The translations under genes and the position numbers were made by a program. Positions 36,181 to 49,500 of a stretch of 64,000 bases of DNA are shown here, piece by piece (positions within the stretch are counted from its first letter, which is position 1; each line of letters begins with the position of its first letter). This DNA comes from Cristatella mucedo. Lineage: Eukaryota; Bryozoa; Phylactolaemata; Cristatellidae. The stretch covers positions 727,001 to 791,000 of the forward strand of contig WPIO01000035.1 of the NCBI GenBank assembly GCA_009760855.2. The letters are read 5' to 3'. The notes below the pieces were generated by a model. The model saw only the letters and a program-made list of their open reading frames with translations, searched no databases and was not told the DNA's origin.

Positions 36181-39100
36181 CTGCAATCATGTCATTATGA
36201 TTATGATACAGACAAGCATACATTGAAGCCATTACATTTTAAGTTCTTCAAAATTCTCACTCAATTTACCAAAGCATTTGCATCAACCACGAATCGATCA
36301 CTATGCTTAAATAAATCTATTTTTTATTATAATCGTCCAGGACACGTTAGAAAGACATGGCATGACAGCAGAAAAAAAAAGAAATTTTAATGATCCCAAT
36401 GTGACTAAATTGACAGCCGAATTCTGACGGCCCTATAACAGCAACGATAAAAAAAATGAGAGATGCCTTGTTGCTCTTGAAAGGACCGTGCTTGCAGGGG
36501 CAAACATCTGATAACCTAGTCAGTTTTCTGACAGCCAGCATATCGCGTTAGAGCACTAGCTATGTGCTAGATCTAGAATTAAACATAAATTTACTTGTGC
36601 TCAATCCTTGCTCGATTGGCCTATTTTAACTGTAGCAGAAAATGATAACCTGACACCCACCAAAATGTGCAAGCACTTCCCCAAACTAAAGTAAACGTCA
36701 AAGTCAAGTTTCGAGCAAAGGTTGCAATGCAATCTTTTGTAAAATCATCACATCAATGTAAGGACGGCAGGATTCAGATATTAGTTAGGCGAACCCATGA
36801 TCTGAAGGTTGGCGTCGTGATAGCTCACATTTAATTGCAGACTATACCCCTGGCTAACAGGCTTTGTGCATGCCAGTGGCACAGCACCACTGGTGGATGG
36901 TTAATGAGACTTTATGGAATGAATATTACGGTTGTCACCACTCCACAGGTTCCACAGAAAAAACAGACACTATTTCTAGCTGCTTGCACTTCCACGAGAG
37001 AGCAACAAAGTCATATAGCGAAGCAAGACAAATGCTAATATCAGGCATCATTCACAGCTGCAGGTGTTACTGCACGCACGGTGGTAGCAACGTGCTTAGA
37101 GCAGGAATATGACATTATGACATACTAGATTGGAAGATACCATTAGATCTTTTGAAGCAATCACAGAGATCACAGTAAGCATGTCGTTACAGTAAGCTAC
37201 AACGTTGCACTATCAAAATAAGCTCAGAGTTTCTGAACTATTAGAAGTATATAGGTCAGCAAAGCCGTCCCCTCATCACCACAGAATTAGCAAATGAAGT
37301 ATGGCAGCTCAGCAACAAGAAAGAGCTCCAATTGAAAAAATGAAGCTTGCAGCATTACAAAAGACAGCCAGCATAACAACGCATAGATGCACAACTCACA
37401 GCTACAATTCCAAATAGGATACTGTACCAAGCCACCAATGGAAGTGAAAGTAAGTAGCAAATTTTTGTTCATAATCTCACTAACATAGAACAACTCTGTA
37501 GATTTCATACTAAAAAGCGCTGCTTAACTTGCAGCCTCAGCAGCTATAACAATACTGTTACTTGTGCTTACAGTTAGCCAAAGGCATGTGAGTGCCTCGT
37601 TGATGGTCAAGAATGCAGGTGCTGACAGCATATACGATTCTAGACGAGTTAATAATAATGCACTTGATAAAGCGCCCTCAGAGAACTCAATCTCTTTCTA
37701 GGCACTTTACATTTGCTGCAAAGGGAAATGCAATTGAATGGTGAGTAATATCATGCTTGATAAACAAACAACATGAATAACATGGTTAGGGGTGACATGT
37801 ACAGGGTCAGCATGCAAATGTCGTTAGTGGCAGCATGCACAGTGTTAGCACGCATAAGCACACGAAGGACGAATCACAGGGACCCATTAAATGCTGTCCT
37901 AAATAGGTGTGTTTTTAAGTTCTTTTTAAATGTGGTCAAGTCAGGGATCTCTGATGCAAGTCGGCAGGGAGTTCCAAGCTTTGGGAGCATACGAACTAAA
38001 TGCACGGTCTCCAAAGGATTTGAGGTTTGAACGAGGTATTGGTAGACTGTTGGATTCCGAAAAGCGGGTGGTACGATGCTTGGCCTGGTGGGGGAGTAGT
38101 TCTGAGAGATAGGCTGGAGGCAAAGAATGAAGTGACCTAAAAGGGAGTGACAAAAACTTGAAGTCAATGTGTTGCTTGACTGGTAGCCAGTGTTAACTTG
38201 CAGCACAGCACATGAGTGCTACATTACAAAAAAAAAGCATGCGTGGCATTGATAAACAGTTTAGACTACGAACCTCCAAAAAGTAGGAAACTATTTTATG
38301 CCATTGACACGGTTGCACTAGGACACTAGGGGGTGAGTTACATACACGCAGCCAGCCGATGCAGTCGATGCTGACAAACATTCTCTCGCCATAATTTATT
38401 TGGCGAATCTTACTCAGTCTCCACTATGTGTCTTCTTCGGTATATAAAAAAAGCTTAAAATCAAAAAACCCTAGTACCCTTGACATAGATGCTGTCTGTA
38501 AACAATATCGTCTGCACCCTTTCTGCTCAATCCTCCATCCGACCTGCCCTCGCTGGCAGAATGCTATAACACAACAGTAGCAGATGTTCTGGATTAGTTT
38601 ACTTCTCAGACTATGCAAATGGTATGCCCCCACCTAGACGGTATATGGTTTACTGCCAATATCAACTAGCTCGGACTACAAGGGGAAAACTTAAGAAATA
38701 ATACATAAGATCAAGACTGACTGTCCATCGACTGGGATATGCAGATTATTGTGGATCGTTTCAATTCACAACAGTTAAGGCCAAGTCTAGCTTTTACAAA
38801 ACACGGTGGAATTACAGGTACACAATCCAAAAATGCTGATGTTGACCATCGACCATCCCCTTAACCGCTCCCGGGTCAGCATCTTAGCTAGTGATTTTTG
38901 GGGCGATCTAGCAGATCGTTTCTTGAGCTATTTTGTCAGCAAGATTGATTTTTTCAATCTCACTGTCATTGCTTAGCCTCTATGTCCACTCTAAAGCATG
39001 CCACTAGTGACCTCATTTCTAAGCTCTTCTCCCACTCTAAGAAGACAACTAGCACCCCAAATCCCATACTTACTGCTATCTAAACTCCGACCTAGCAAAT

Positions 39101-41223
39101 AAGTTCCAGCCAGGTTTCAGAGATAAATACCCCACAAAGTCAGTGAATGTTGCAAATGTACAACGACCTTCTTAGGAAGGCTGACTTAGTAGAGTCTCTC
39201 TCCTAATTCTGCCGGATCTCTGTAGTGATGGATATTACCGATCACTAGGTCCTTCTTGATCGACTCTCATCTCACCTGGGCATCACTGGCACTGCACTGC
39301 AATGGTTTTGATGCAACATCAATGGGGAATTTTAGAGTTTTTATGACAAAGCAAAACAGTAATCCACGTAGCCTTTAAATTAGGGAACAACCCATTGTGC
39401 TTGGTTCACTATTTTAATGTATAAGACCTGTTTAACACACATCTGCTTACTGTTTGACCGTAGCGAATAAGAAATTATGTGCCTATAGGCATCTAAAGGC
39501 TTACTGCTTGCTGCTGATTCCCAATGTTGCTACATACCCAAACACGCCACCCGCGGCTTTGGTTTCGCCGACTGTTTGTAATCTGCCAGTTAGGTATGAT
39601 CGTGCGTGCCTATTATCGTCATACGATCGTCGTTCACACGCATTCAAAGATGCAGTTGCCGTGGCTAGGGTCAATGAATTGATGATCAACAAAAGACGGC
39701 CGATCAGCAGCTTCCGCGGCTGTCAAAACCCACTCGGCCCCGGGAGCCCCCCTAGGCATGCTTGCTATTCCCAGCATTGTCTCGTGCCGCCTTCGCGATC
39801 TCCCCCAAGCGCTGCAGTTAATCACTCCAACTTAGTGTGTTGATCAAGCCTGCTAAAAGCCAGGCGGCCCATCTTAATACCTGCCTTTAGAATACTAGCT
39901 CACTCTGCAATAAACCCGTAAGACATGACATAATTACTGAGAACGGAATTGACCTGTACTACACAAAGCACCTAGATAGTGACTTTGCAGCAAATGTAAA
40001 GCGCCTAGAAAGAGATGGAGTTCTCTGAGGGCGATTTATCAAGCGCATTATTATAATTAGTTCTCCTAGAGGCTAAACAAACGAACTAGTTTACAGCTAA
40101 TCCGAGATGCTAATATAAAAAATCTACTACTCCACTGTACTGTCCACTACTACCCACAATCAAAAGTAATGCAAACACAAATTGATAAGATATGCACGAG
40201 GGCTTGTAATAAATTGACAAAATGCTGCTTTAGGTATTGTAAAATTATGGCTGAAGTCAAAGTAAGCGGCATCTGCGATGAAGGCACGGCCGCACTATTG
40301 TAAACAATCACGATTCTGCTGCCTACAAACTTACCTCTATCCAAAGGGTAGGGTGATTGTATGGCTTTTAGATCATTGTGGTTTGATTGAATGCAAACCA
40401 TATTTATGTTCCTCAAAGCTCTGGCATCTTCCGGGATACACCAGTTTGAAATATTTGTCTAAAACATAGAGTTATTGCCAGTGACTCAGATCATAAATAA
40501 CAAGGAGCTGTCAGATTAGGGCGTGTACAAAAAGATGAATGTATGCCTGAAGTTAGTTTAGCACGGATTCCGTGTTTAATTGTATTTCTAACAACGGTTA
40601 TAAGGCTTGCAGATAGTTTGTCCAGGAAGCAAGGAGTGCCTGGATCAGTAAGCAAAGACCTCAAAGTCTACCAATCTGCAATGACATGCAAAGCAGACAC
40701 GAATACTGGCAATCAAAGTTCAATTTACGTGATCGCGGTACAGTGTGTTCAATTATTTGTTTACTTTATTTGCTAAAAGTGAGAGCTGAAGGGTCACATG
40801 CAGGGTACAAAATATGTGTGTTTGTATGGCTCTGTATGCGTTCCAGTGCTCGAATCTCCATTTCTAACTCCACAAAGCCAGGAAGACCACGTGCTTGCTC
40901 ATGGGCTTTCGGTGTGCAAACGATAATCCTATAGACTTTGTCTTACGTAACAGCAAAATGATCGTGATGAGAAAGCATACGAAATAAATGATATGAGATG
41001 CATATGCAATAAATAGATGCACATGCATATGAAATAAATGAGAAGCATAAGGGGGAACGGTAAAGGAGCTCAGTATGCAGCTACGTCTAGGACGGATAGA
41101 AAGAGAAATTAGTCGGTGGTATCGGCAGAAAAGATATCGTGGCCGAAAATCTAAACATACAACTTGCAGAAGTAAATCCTTGTTGCCAGATCTTTATAGA
41201 ACAAACAAGAGCTCATTTATTGC

Positions 41224-41270
<47 letters not shown>

Positions 41271-43290
41271 TCGAGGGCACTGACTGATACTTCCAGCCGA
41301 AACTTGAAGCTGAAACTAATGCTGCGATCTAGCTAAGTGTGCAGGAAATATTTTGCTGATCAAGCAAGAACCACTAGCAAAGGGGCCGCGAAACGGAACT
41401 TCTTGAATTCAAGGAGCCTAGCAGCTGCATTTAGCCCTATCTGTACACGTATTAATTGTCAGACATAACAGATAGGGGATACCGTGAGAAAAGACACGCA
41501 ACGAGTGAAGCCACGAAAGTGAAAATGGAGGTGAAACATTAAATCGTCAGTAAAGGCTTAGACTTTAGCCAATGATGTTTCTACCGGATCCACAAATTAG
41601 ATCTAAAAATTATTTTAAATACGGTAGAGAAGGACCTAAATCCAAAATCGAACAGTGGCTAAAGAATTAGGCTGGATGCACTGGTTATGAATGGAAAACA
41701 GCATGTAAACAGAGACAACAAACTACTTCACTTGATTCATTTACAGAGAATAAGCTCATTTTGAACTGCTGTCTCATTCAAACAACAACTGATAATTCAA
41801 TCAAATGAATCAACAAGGACGAGTGTAGCAAACAAAGTAGTCACTTCATCCAAGAACACTTTTCATCATACGAATTTTCTCACCAAAACCGCATCTAATA
41901 CACGTCATATACGAATTGCACTTATCCAGCTGTTCGCTCTCTGTTTGGAAGCCTTCCCATACATAGATGTGTCCATGAAAATTAGCACGTAACTTTGCAG
42001 CAATCGGTACAATTATAAAAATCAGCAAAAGCATATGTAGTCGGATAAGGTTGTGATGACAGACTGATACAATACATACGTAAAGCAGCAAGGAGAGACA
42101 ATGTGAAATTCAGAAAGATTAGCCAGAGAAAAAGAAAGAGAAGGTGAAAACAAATGGACACTAGAATAAATACATCCAAAAAAAAGCACAAAGGGGATGG
42201 GAAGTGCAAGAAAAGGAGAGTAGAAATATACAAAACAACAGTGGAATGATGGAGAGTAATATGCCCATTGAAGAACATGAACATGAACAGTGTGAAAAGG
42301 AGCATACATAAAAAGGTCGATAGAAAAGAGAGCCACAAAGGAAGAATGGATGACTTACGTGACAGGAGAGAAGATTGCACGGTAGGGGTGAGAGAGAGAA
42401 AGGCATACCGATCTGCATCTATAGCTACAGCTGTACGTAGGATCTAGCTTAACAAAGCAACGTATCCACCCGTCTATATCCACATACAGTACGGGCAAAA
42501 AACTCTTCGCAACCCTAGGAATGAACACCAATTTCACTCGTTACAGTGTTTCACAAAATCGAGGCCAAAAAATTATAACAACGCAGGATTGACATTAGAC
42601 AGCAATAAATGTTGTAAACTGTGCATGCTACCACATTGATTAGCGTACTGGGTATGAAAAGCACGGAGGATTAAATTGGTTGGTGAATTGCAATGGGTTT
42701 GCAATCATTGTGGTTTTCAAAGGATAGTTTTTGGTAGCACCATCAGAATACGGCGAAGCAAGAATTTTTAGATGTGCCAATATTTGACTTTCAAAAATTG
42801 CATCTCAACGACTGCTTCTGGCACTTCTGCAGGAATGGTCAATATGTGACACATCCGGTTTTTCAAATGCACAGATAGAGGTAAAACCTGGTTCGAGACT
42901 ACGAAACATCAATGGTGCAGTTAGAGGGAGGAACCACCCAGCTACTATTATAACTAAAAAAGAGCTGCATATGCAGTGTACAACTGTTTTAGAAGTCTCG
43001 GCAAATATAAGCGATGCAAATACCGTGGTGATCTATATGCATTACAATGTTTCCATTGAGATTATGAGAACGTCATTGAATTTGGTATACGAACTTTGTA
43101 AACAGAAAGATTTAAGACCTAGCCTTGTTTCTCAGAAAACGCTGCTGAGTAGTTTTTCCTTTCTACCTCGTTATCAATTTTTTGTATCGTTTTGAACCAT
43201 GTCAATCATATGGCTGAGCGTGTTGAAAATAACATGCCTCTAACCCTTGGCGATTGCTGAGACAGTGCCCCACACGGTTGTTGAGATAAA

Positions 43291-43354
<64 letters not shown>

Positions 43355-43448
43355 CACACACACACACACATATATATATACATATTGTTTATACCAACAC
43401 CTGCATACCTGTATAAGTATGGAAACGATATCGAGTACGGGTAAGGAT

Positions 43449-43515
<67 letters not shown>

Positions 43516-46500
43516 AAAAGATACAAGCACCACGAATCAACGAGGAATTTGTGGCACTGACAAATCAAACCACTTACAGGGTCATACGTCTTGGGACCAA
43601 GCACTCGATTCTGCATAACCACATCTATATCCACCTCAGAAGCAGTACTGTAAATGGCGATTGTTGGAAAAAACTCTTTCATGTTGTCCAGTGTGAGGTA
43701 CCGGGTCCCAACCGGGATGTAGTTCTTTGTGAAGATGACAACAGACATTTGAGGATGAAAGTGATAGACTTCCACACCAGCAACGTCACCTACACAAGCA
43801 CACGAAGTTCGATCAATTAAAGATTTGTCTAGAAGTCACGCTAGGTTTACCCAGAGCCACCGGAGACAGTTCAGAAGTTAGTGGCATCAAGCAGTCACGT
43901 GTGTGTGTGTACAGGTAAATTCTGCAGCAAAAGTTGTGCATACAGGTGAGACCCTTTAAACTAGAAAATATTGCCAGGATTATGAGCATGCAGAAATGGC
44001 CTACACGAGCAGTTCGCGACCATGCGATGTAAGTTTAATATGCACAGCAACGAAGGTCCAGTGGAAGGTTCGGCAGAGGACTTGTCTGAACAACCGGTGT
44101 CTCACCCTCAAAACTCGGGCATCACAAGCCAAGGCCTTTTATAGCTCAACCAGCTCCTTCCTGCCCATGCTTGCCCTCAGCAAGCACAAGTGAAAAGCAT
44201 CAACTTGAACAGTCGGGTAACTGTGAAAAGGTTCAAAATGAACCTTTGAGCACGATGATTTAAGAGTCCCCCTCCTCTCTCTCCCTGTTGCTCACTCGTA
44301 CAATGAGCTTGAGCACACTTGATCCACACGATGTAGGCTTAGTAAATAGTGAAAAAATCACGTTGTTTTACTCACAATTTGGCTGCAATGAGATGCTAAA
44401 TGCTCGACTAAAAAATCGAGCAATTGGAGAACTGGAGAACTAGTGGCACGCAACCTCATTTAGTGAGCACAGCACGTCGCCTCTCTGAGCTGCTGCAGTG
44501 TAAAGTGTTTCACAACGCAAACTAAGTGCAATTATGCCCTACAGTTATGGACGATGAGCTTGACAGCCGAATCTGGATTACGAGCAACGAGCTGGCCGCC
44601 GAATTAGAGCCAAGTGCTTATGAAGTGGCAGTGATAAGCTGTAGCTTACGAGCAGCATGATGCATAACTATGTATACAAGTGATTATTGTCTGACTTATT
44701 AATTGGCCACTATATTAGGCTTGTGCCTGACCACCGTCGTCGCTCTCATGAAGCAATGGTCTGCCGGTCATTGAGTTCTAGTGCTGAGCTGCTGCTGTAA
44801 GCCTGTTAGCGAGTCGGCTGGAAGTCACATGTGCGTGCGTATCAGCAGTAATGTGCATGCTATTGTTGTGCTTTTTCTTATGCAGCGCTTTCGTTGTTAG
44901 CGTTATATTCTGAATATCGACCGCCGTGTCGTTATTGCTGGCATATTGCGAGCTACTGGTCTTAGCATATTGCTCGAGTTGTGCCACTACCCGAACTAGT
45001 GAGGGTCGTTCAGTCGTAGCACTAGCAAACTCTCAGCCCTCGTTGGCAACGGGCAGCAACACCGAGTGCAACAGCAAGAAACATTCCAAAATAATAGCCG
45101 TGGCAGCAATCTCCACACTTCCTAGGCTATGCGACTGCCATCAGCATGCAGATTGTCAGACACGTTCAGGAGGATATATGCACAACTCATGACAGCAGTC
45201 GCTAATAGTGCACATTGCTTCACCATCCGAGGCTGCAGCTAGCTCCTTGGGCTGCATTGCTGAGCTGCAGCACACGTCTGAAGAGGGCATACAGTCAAGG
45301 GTATGGTTGTGGCTCACAACGGGGGGGGGGGGAGGTTGGGCACGGTCAGAGCCTTTCAAGGAGTGTTGAGCTTTCTATGACTCGAGGTGAGCATTGACTT
45401 TGCCCGCCCGCCTATCGTAGCTAGGGAAAGGCTGAAAGTCGTGCAGCTGTTTCGCCAACATGATTCACGCTACAAATGTCGAGAGCAAACTTGAGTAGCA
45501 ATTGCTGCGCTGGAGCACAGATGCAGCGGGGCTGCACTCACGATAAGCACACGACATATTTGACCTGGAAGCAACGCCGAGAACGACAGCACAGTCTCCG
45601 CTCATCCAAGCCAGCCAGAGATGCTCTTACCTGCATGAAGTCGGTGTCCTTGGGTATTTGCACTCGACCTTTCATTGGTAAAGATCTTTCCACTTCGCGA
45701 CTGATAACCCACGGTGTGTGGAATGCTTCCAGGGTATTTGTTAAGAGGAAAGCTGCCGTCGGCTATGCCCAAGGCAACGACCGACTCATCGTCTGGAGTA
45801 GGAGCGAGCAGAAGTTATCATCGCACGATGCTGCGGCTGCCGCGAACCAAATATACGCAATAGCCGGTAAGAGTGGAGCAGTGTAGCACAGCCAGAAGTC
45901 AGCACGAGACCGCGACGTTACTCAGCCAAACGCCAGCAGAGGTGAAAGAAGTCAACTCCTAGTCTTAAGCGATGGGGTGCTGTCTACTGCTGGCAGCAGC
46001 CAGCAGCAGCAGCACTCACTAACCCAACTTATTTATGCAGACTTCATAATAGCAATGGTCGGGTATGAGTGAAAGGCAATATTGCAGACCGCATATGCCA
46101 GGGGAGCGTTGATCGTGGGCGATGCGCACGTTGACGTAGGTCGGGCCAGTAGTCACTGTCAGGCCCGGACTGACCCGGAGCCTGCTGTCCGGCAAATCTG
46201 TAATGCACAAGCACACAGCGAACGGCTTCGGCGAGCATCAGCAACCGGCCAATTTACGCAAGAAGCTGGCGATGCAAACCCCGGGTGCACGAGTCGGCAG
46301 GGAAAGAGGGCGCTGTAGCTAGACAGAAGGCTTCTTCATTCAGACTCTTCTGAGATGACGACACGCGCCTGCATGCTTCGTCTCAAAAAGCACGGGGCGC
46401 TCACAGCTATTGCAGCGTGGATGCAAGGCGAAACCGACCACATGTCGATGACTTTGAAGTGGGCCAACTAGGGTACTAATTTGAAGTTAGCCCTTCTGGT

Positions 46501-49500
46501 GCTAATGCGACACAAATCCCTGTCTCGCGACCGCGATAGCGTGCAGCGGCGGATCTAGACAAGCAAGGGTGCAAACAGGCGGGCAAACGGCAGCAAGAAA
46601 AGCTTGTGCTAGCGAAATTTTAACGGGGGGGGGGGGCCGCTGAACAATTTGGCAAAGGCCCGGTAGTCGGTTCAGCAGCAGGAGAGCACGAGGGGCACTA
46701 TTCTATTGAATCTTGGCTACAGCTTGCCGGTTCCACACACAAGCAAAAAGAGGCAAATGCTCTGGGACCCTGCACGACGGCGCAAATGGTGTCAACGCGG
46801 TACATGGAGAGAGAGAGAGAGAGCAGAATGCCGGCCGGGTCTCGAGGTCGTCCCTCACATCTCAATAGCTTGTCGTCGGCCAGTTTCTGCACTCCCCTTT
46901 TCAGCTCTTTTTCAAACAGCTGGTCCAAAGCATCCGTTGTGACCGGTCGTGGGCACGATACAACGTCAATCTGCACCCGAGAAACTGCAAGCACACAGGG
47001 CGGCAGACCATTTAGCGCTGGTGGGGCCGCGCAGGAAGACGTCCCACGCGAGGGAGAGCTCTTCTTCGCAGAGGCTGCCGGGTAATGCTCAAGAACTCGA
47101 GGCGCACGAGCTGAAGGCAAGTGCTCGCCAGGCCCCGGCTGGCCACAGCAACGGGCAGCAAACGACCGAGACGAACTATGGCCGGCGCTCTGCTCACCGT
47201 TCTTCTGGAAGCTGACTACCGGATACCAGCCGCCCTCGGGCTGCATCATCATGTGAGCATACACGATAACTCGATCGAGGCTGACGTAGCAGAGCACAGG
47301 CTGCCTGTCCTTGTCGCTGAACGACGAGCTCTGCCGAGCCGTAGGCGAATAATGGACGCCCCAGCCCATGCGCTGGCCTGGCCTCAGCTGATAGCCTGCG
47401 AAGGAGGAGCTAAACCTCTTTGCGTGGCGTGACGGCAAATGCCGGACAGTCAGCATAAGGGGCGACATGCTTGCACACACACCTGCACACGCGTGCACAC
47501 ACACTTCTCCATCAGGAGTGGTCAGGATGATACCAGAATTCGCGAAGAAGAAAGAGTTGATGGTACCTTTGAGCAGGCAGCGAGATTTATGCAGAGCTGA
47601 ATAAATCTTGGGGCCGGGGTTGAGAGATCACGACGAGAGCTTGTGACTCTCCTAGCTATTGCTCATGACTAGTCGAGAAACAAAATTGCCATGTCGGCAT
47701 AGCTATACGAACTCCCTACTAAGCCAGCTATTAGAAAGCGCCCGAATTCCGCTGGACCCACCTTTGCAGATCGACTACCTGAAGACTTTGATTCAACTTC
47801 GAATCTGTTAAGAAGTACAGCTGCTTCGAAAAGCATTTGAGCACCTTGTCTATGTGAAATGATCACGAGCGATTTCCAGTGCCTAGTCACTGCAATTCAT
47901 CGTCTCCGAAGCAGACCAGTCGTCTCAAGCGAGAGAAATATCTCGAGTAAGACAGAAAGATGATAACAGCTCTAGCCGACCCGCACTGGCACTCAACACC
48001 AAGGAGTGTTGGGGAGGGGGCATTAATGGACGGGCGAGTCGCCTTGACGGCGGTGCCTTGCTTTTTCGCACCACGTCGGGCGCCGCCGGCGGTCTGATCT
48101 AAGTGAGGGGGCTTGGCGGTACAGCAGGTGTAAGCGTCCGATGCTCACTGAGCACCGCTCAATCGCAACGCATCCAAGTGAAAAGCGAACTCGTGATACA
48201 ACCAAGCTCGTGGAAGAAAAGGGACGTCGACAGTGGAAGCTGGAAGCTACCAGGAATTAAAAAAAGCCGACAACCTGTAAGCCTACCAGGTAATGACTTT
48301 TAGGTGGAGATTTGCGTGTCACTCGCAGCAAAATGGCAGAAGCAGAAAAATCCGCACGCTGGCAAGACTACGAGAAAGTTCAGAAGCCAGCAGGGATCCA
48401 GAGGGACTGGCAGAGCATGCCATATGAGCTACAAGCTACCACCCGGCGGTCAGCTAGCTATAGGCCCTGTTCGTCTTGAGAAAGTACGAGTGCCCCATCA
48501 GGCAGAAAGAAGTTGTACTGCGAAACTGTCGGATTCCTCACAATCTGCTCCGGCCTAAAGCAAAACATTACCGGGCAGCAATAGCAGACACTTGCCTCGA
48601 GACACTGCATAATCAAGCAGGGATATAGAGTATCACCGTGTTCTCACCATTCAAAGCTAAAGGTCTTCACAATAAGCAGCCTCCCCACCGGACCAATGAG
48701 GTCTGGATGACTGGTAAAATGCCGGCAATATCCCAAACTTCAGGCCACTTACTTTGCGGGTTTGGCGCCCATTTGAAGAAATCTTTTGCCAACTCCGACG
48801 TCGGTGTGGGTAACACTGGAGAACATGTTGATATTGCAATACTAGGACCCTGACCATCATCAGTTATGTCCTGAATGACTACTTCAAAGTGGGACGTTTC
48901 TATGAAAGGAGCATTTTGCCATGACAGTTAGAGTTAACATTAGACTCACGGGTGGCACATAGGCAGGATGCACCTGCACACGAATGAAAAAACACGAGAA
49001 CGCACGGTTCTATAACCAACCACCTTTGGAGAGTGGCATGGGCCCTTGTATACAGTTGGTGGACCCAAGTGAAACATTAGGTTTCACAAAGAATACGTCG
49101 TCATCAGGATCGTACGAGACTTGTGGAGGCACGATCCAATAGAGCAAGTTCTTCTACAAAGAGAATAAAAGGAATTGACATGTAAGTACCGATGCAAGTG
49201 CTGGAGGAGCACACACGTTAGCTGACACTGATCGAAGTAGCACAGTCACACAGAGACCAAATACAACAGGTGGTGCATTGTCAAATGGAGCCACATAAAT
49301 GGCATTACATAACGTTGGAAACCAAGCAAGCAGCTCCAGCTATTGCTTGAAGAACCGAGAAACACCAATCAAAATGAAACACGATCCATTACATAGATAA
49401 TCCCATACGAAGAGCTGGAGTTCGACACGGAGTCGCTACTTTGCTGTTGACAGTTAGCACGACTCGATGTACTCAGCAGCTGAACGAGCTCACTGTGGTC

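Noticed and set aside
39454-39843. 129-codon plus-strand frame
   Set aside because: No family resemblance, sits in a SPRY-gene intron beside LINE debris; probably chance.
46698-47504. 268-codon minus-strand frame read as one gene
   Set aside because: It reads through an intron. The real content is two exons, 47395-47198 and 46984-46859, with clear splice sites.
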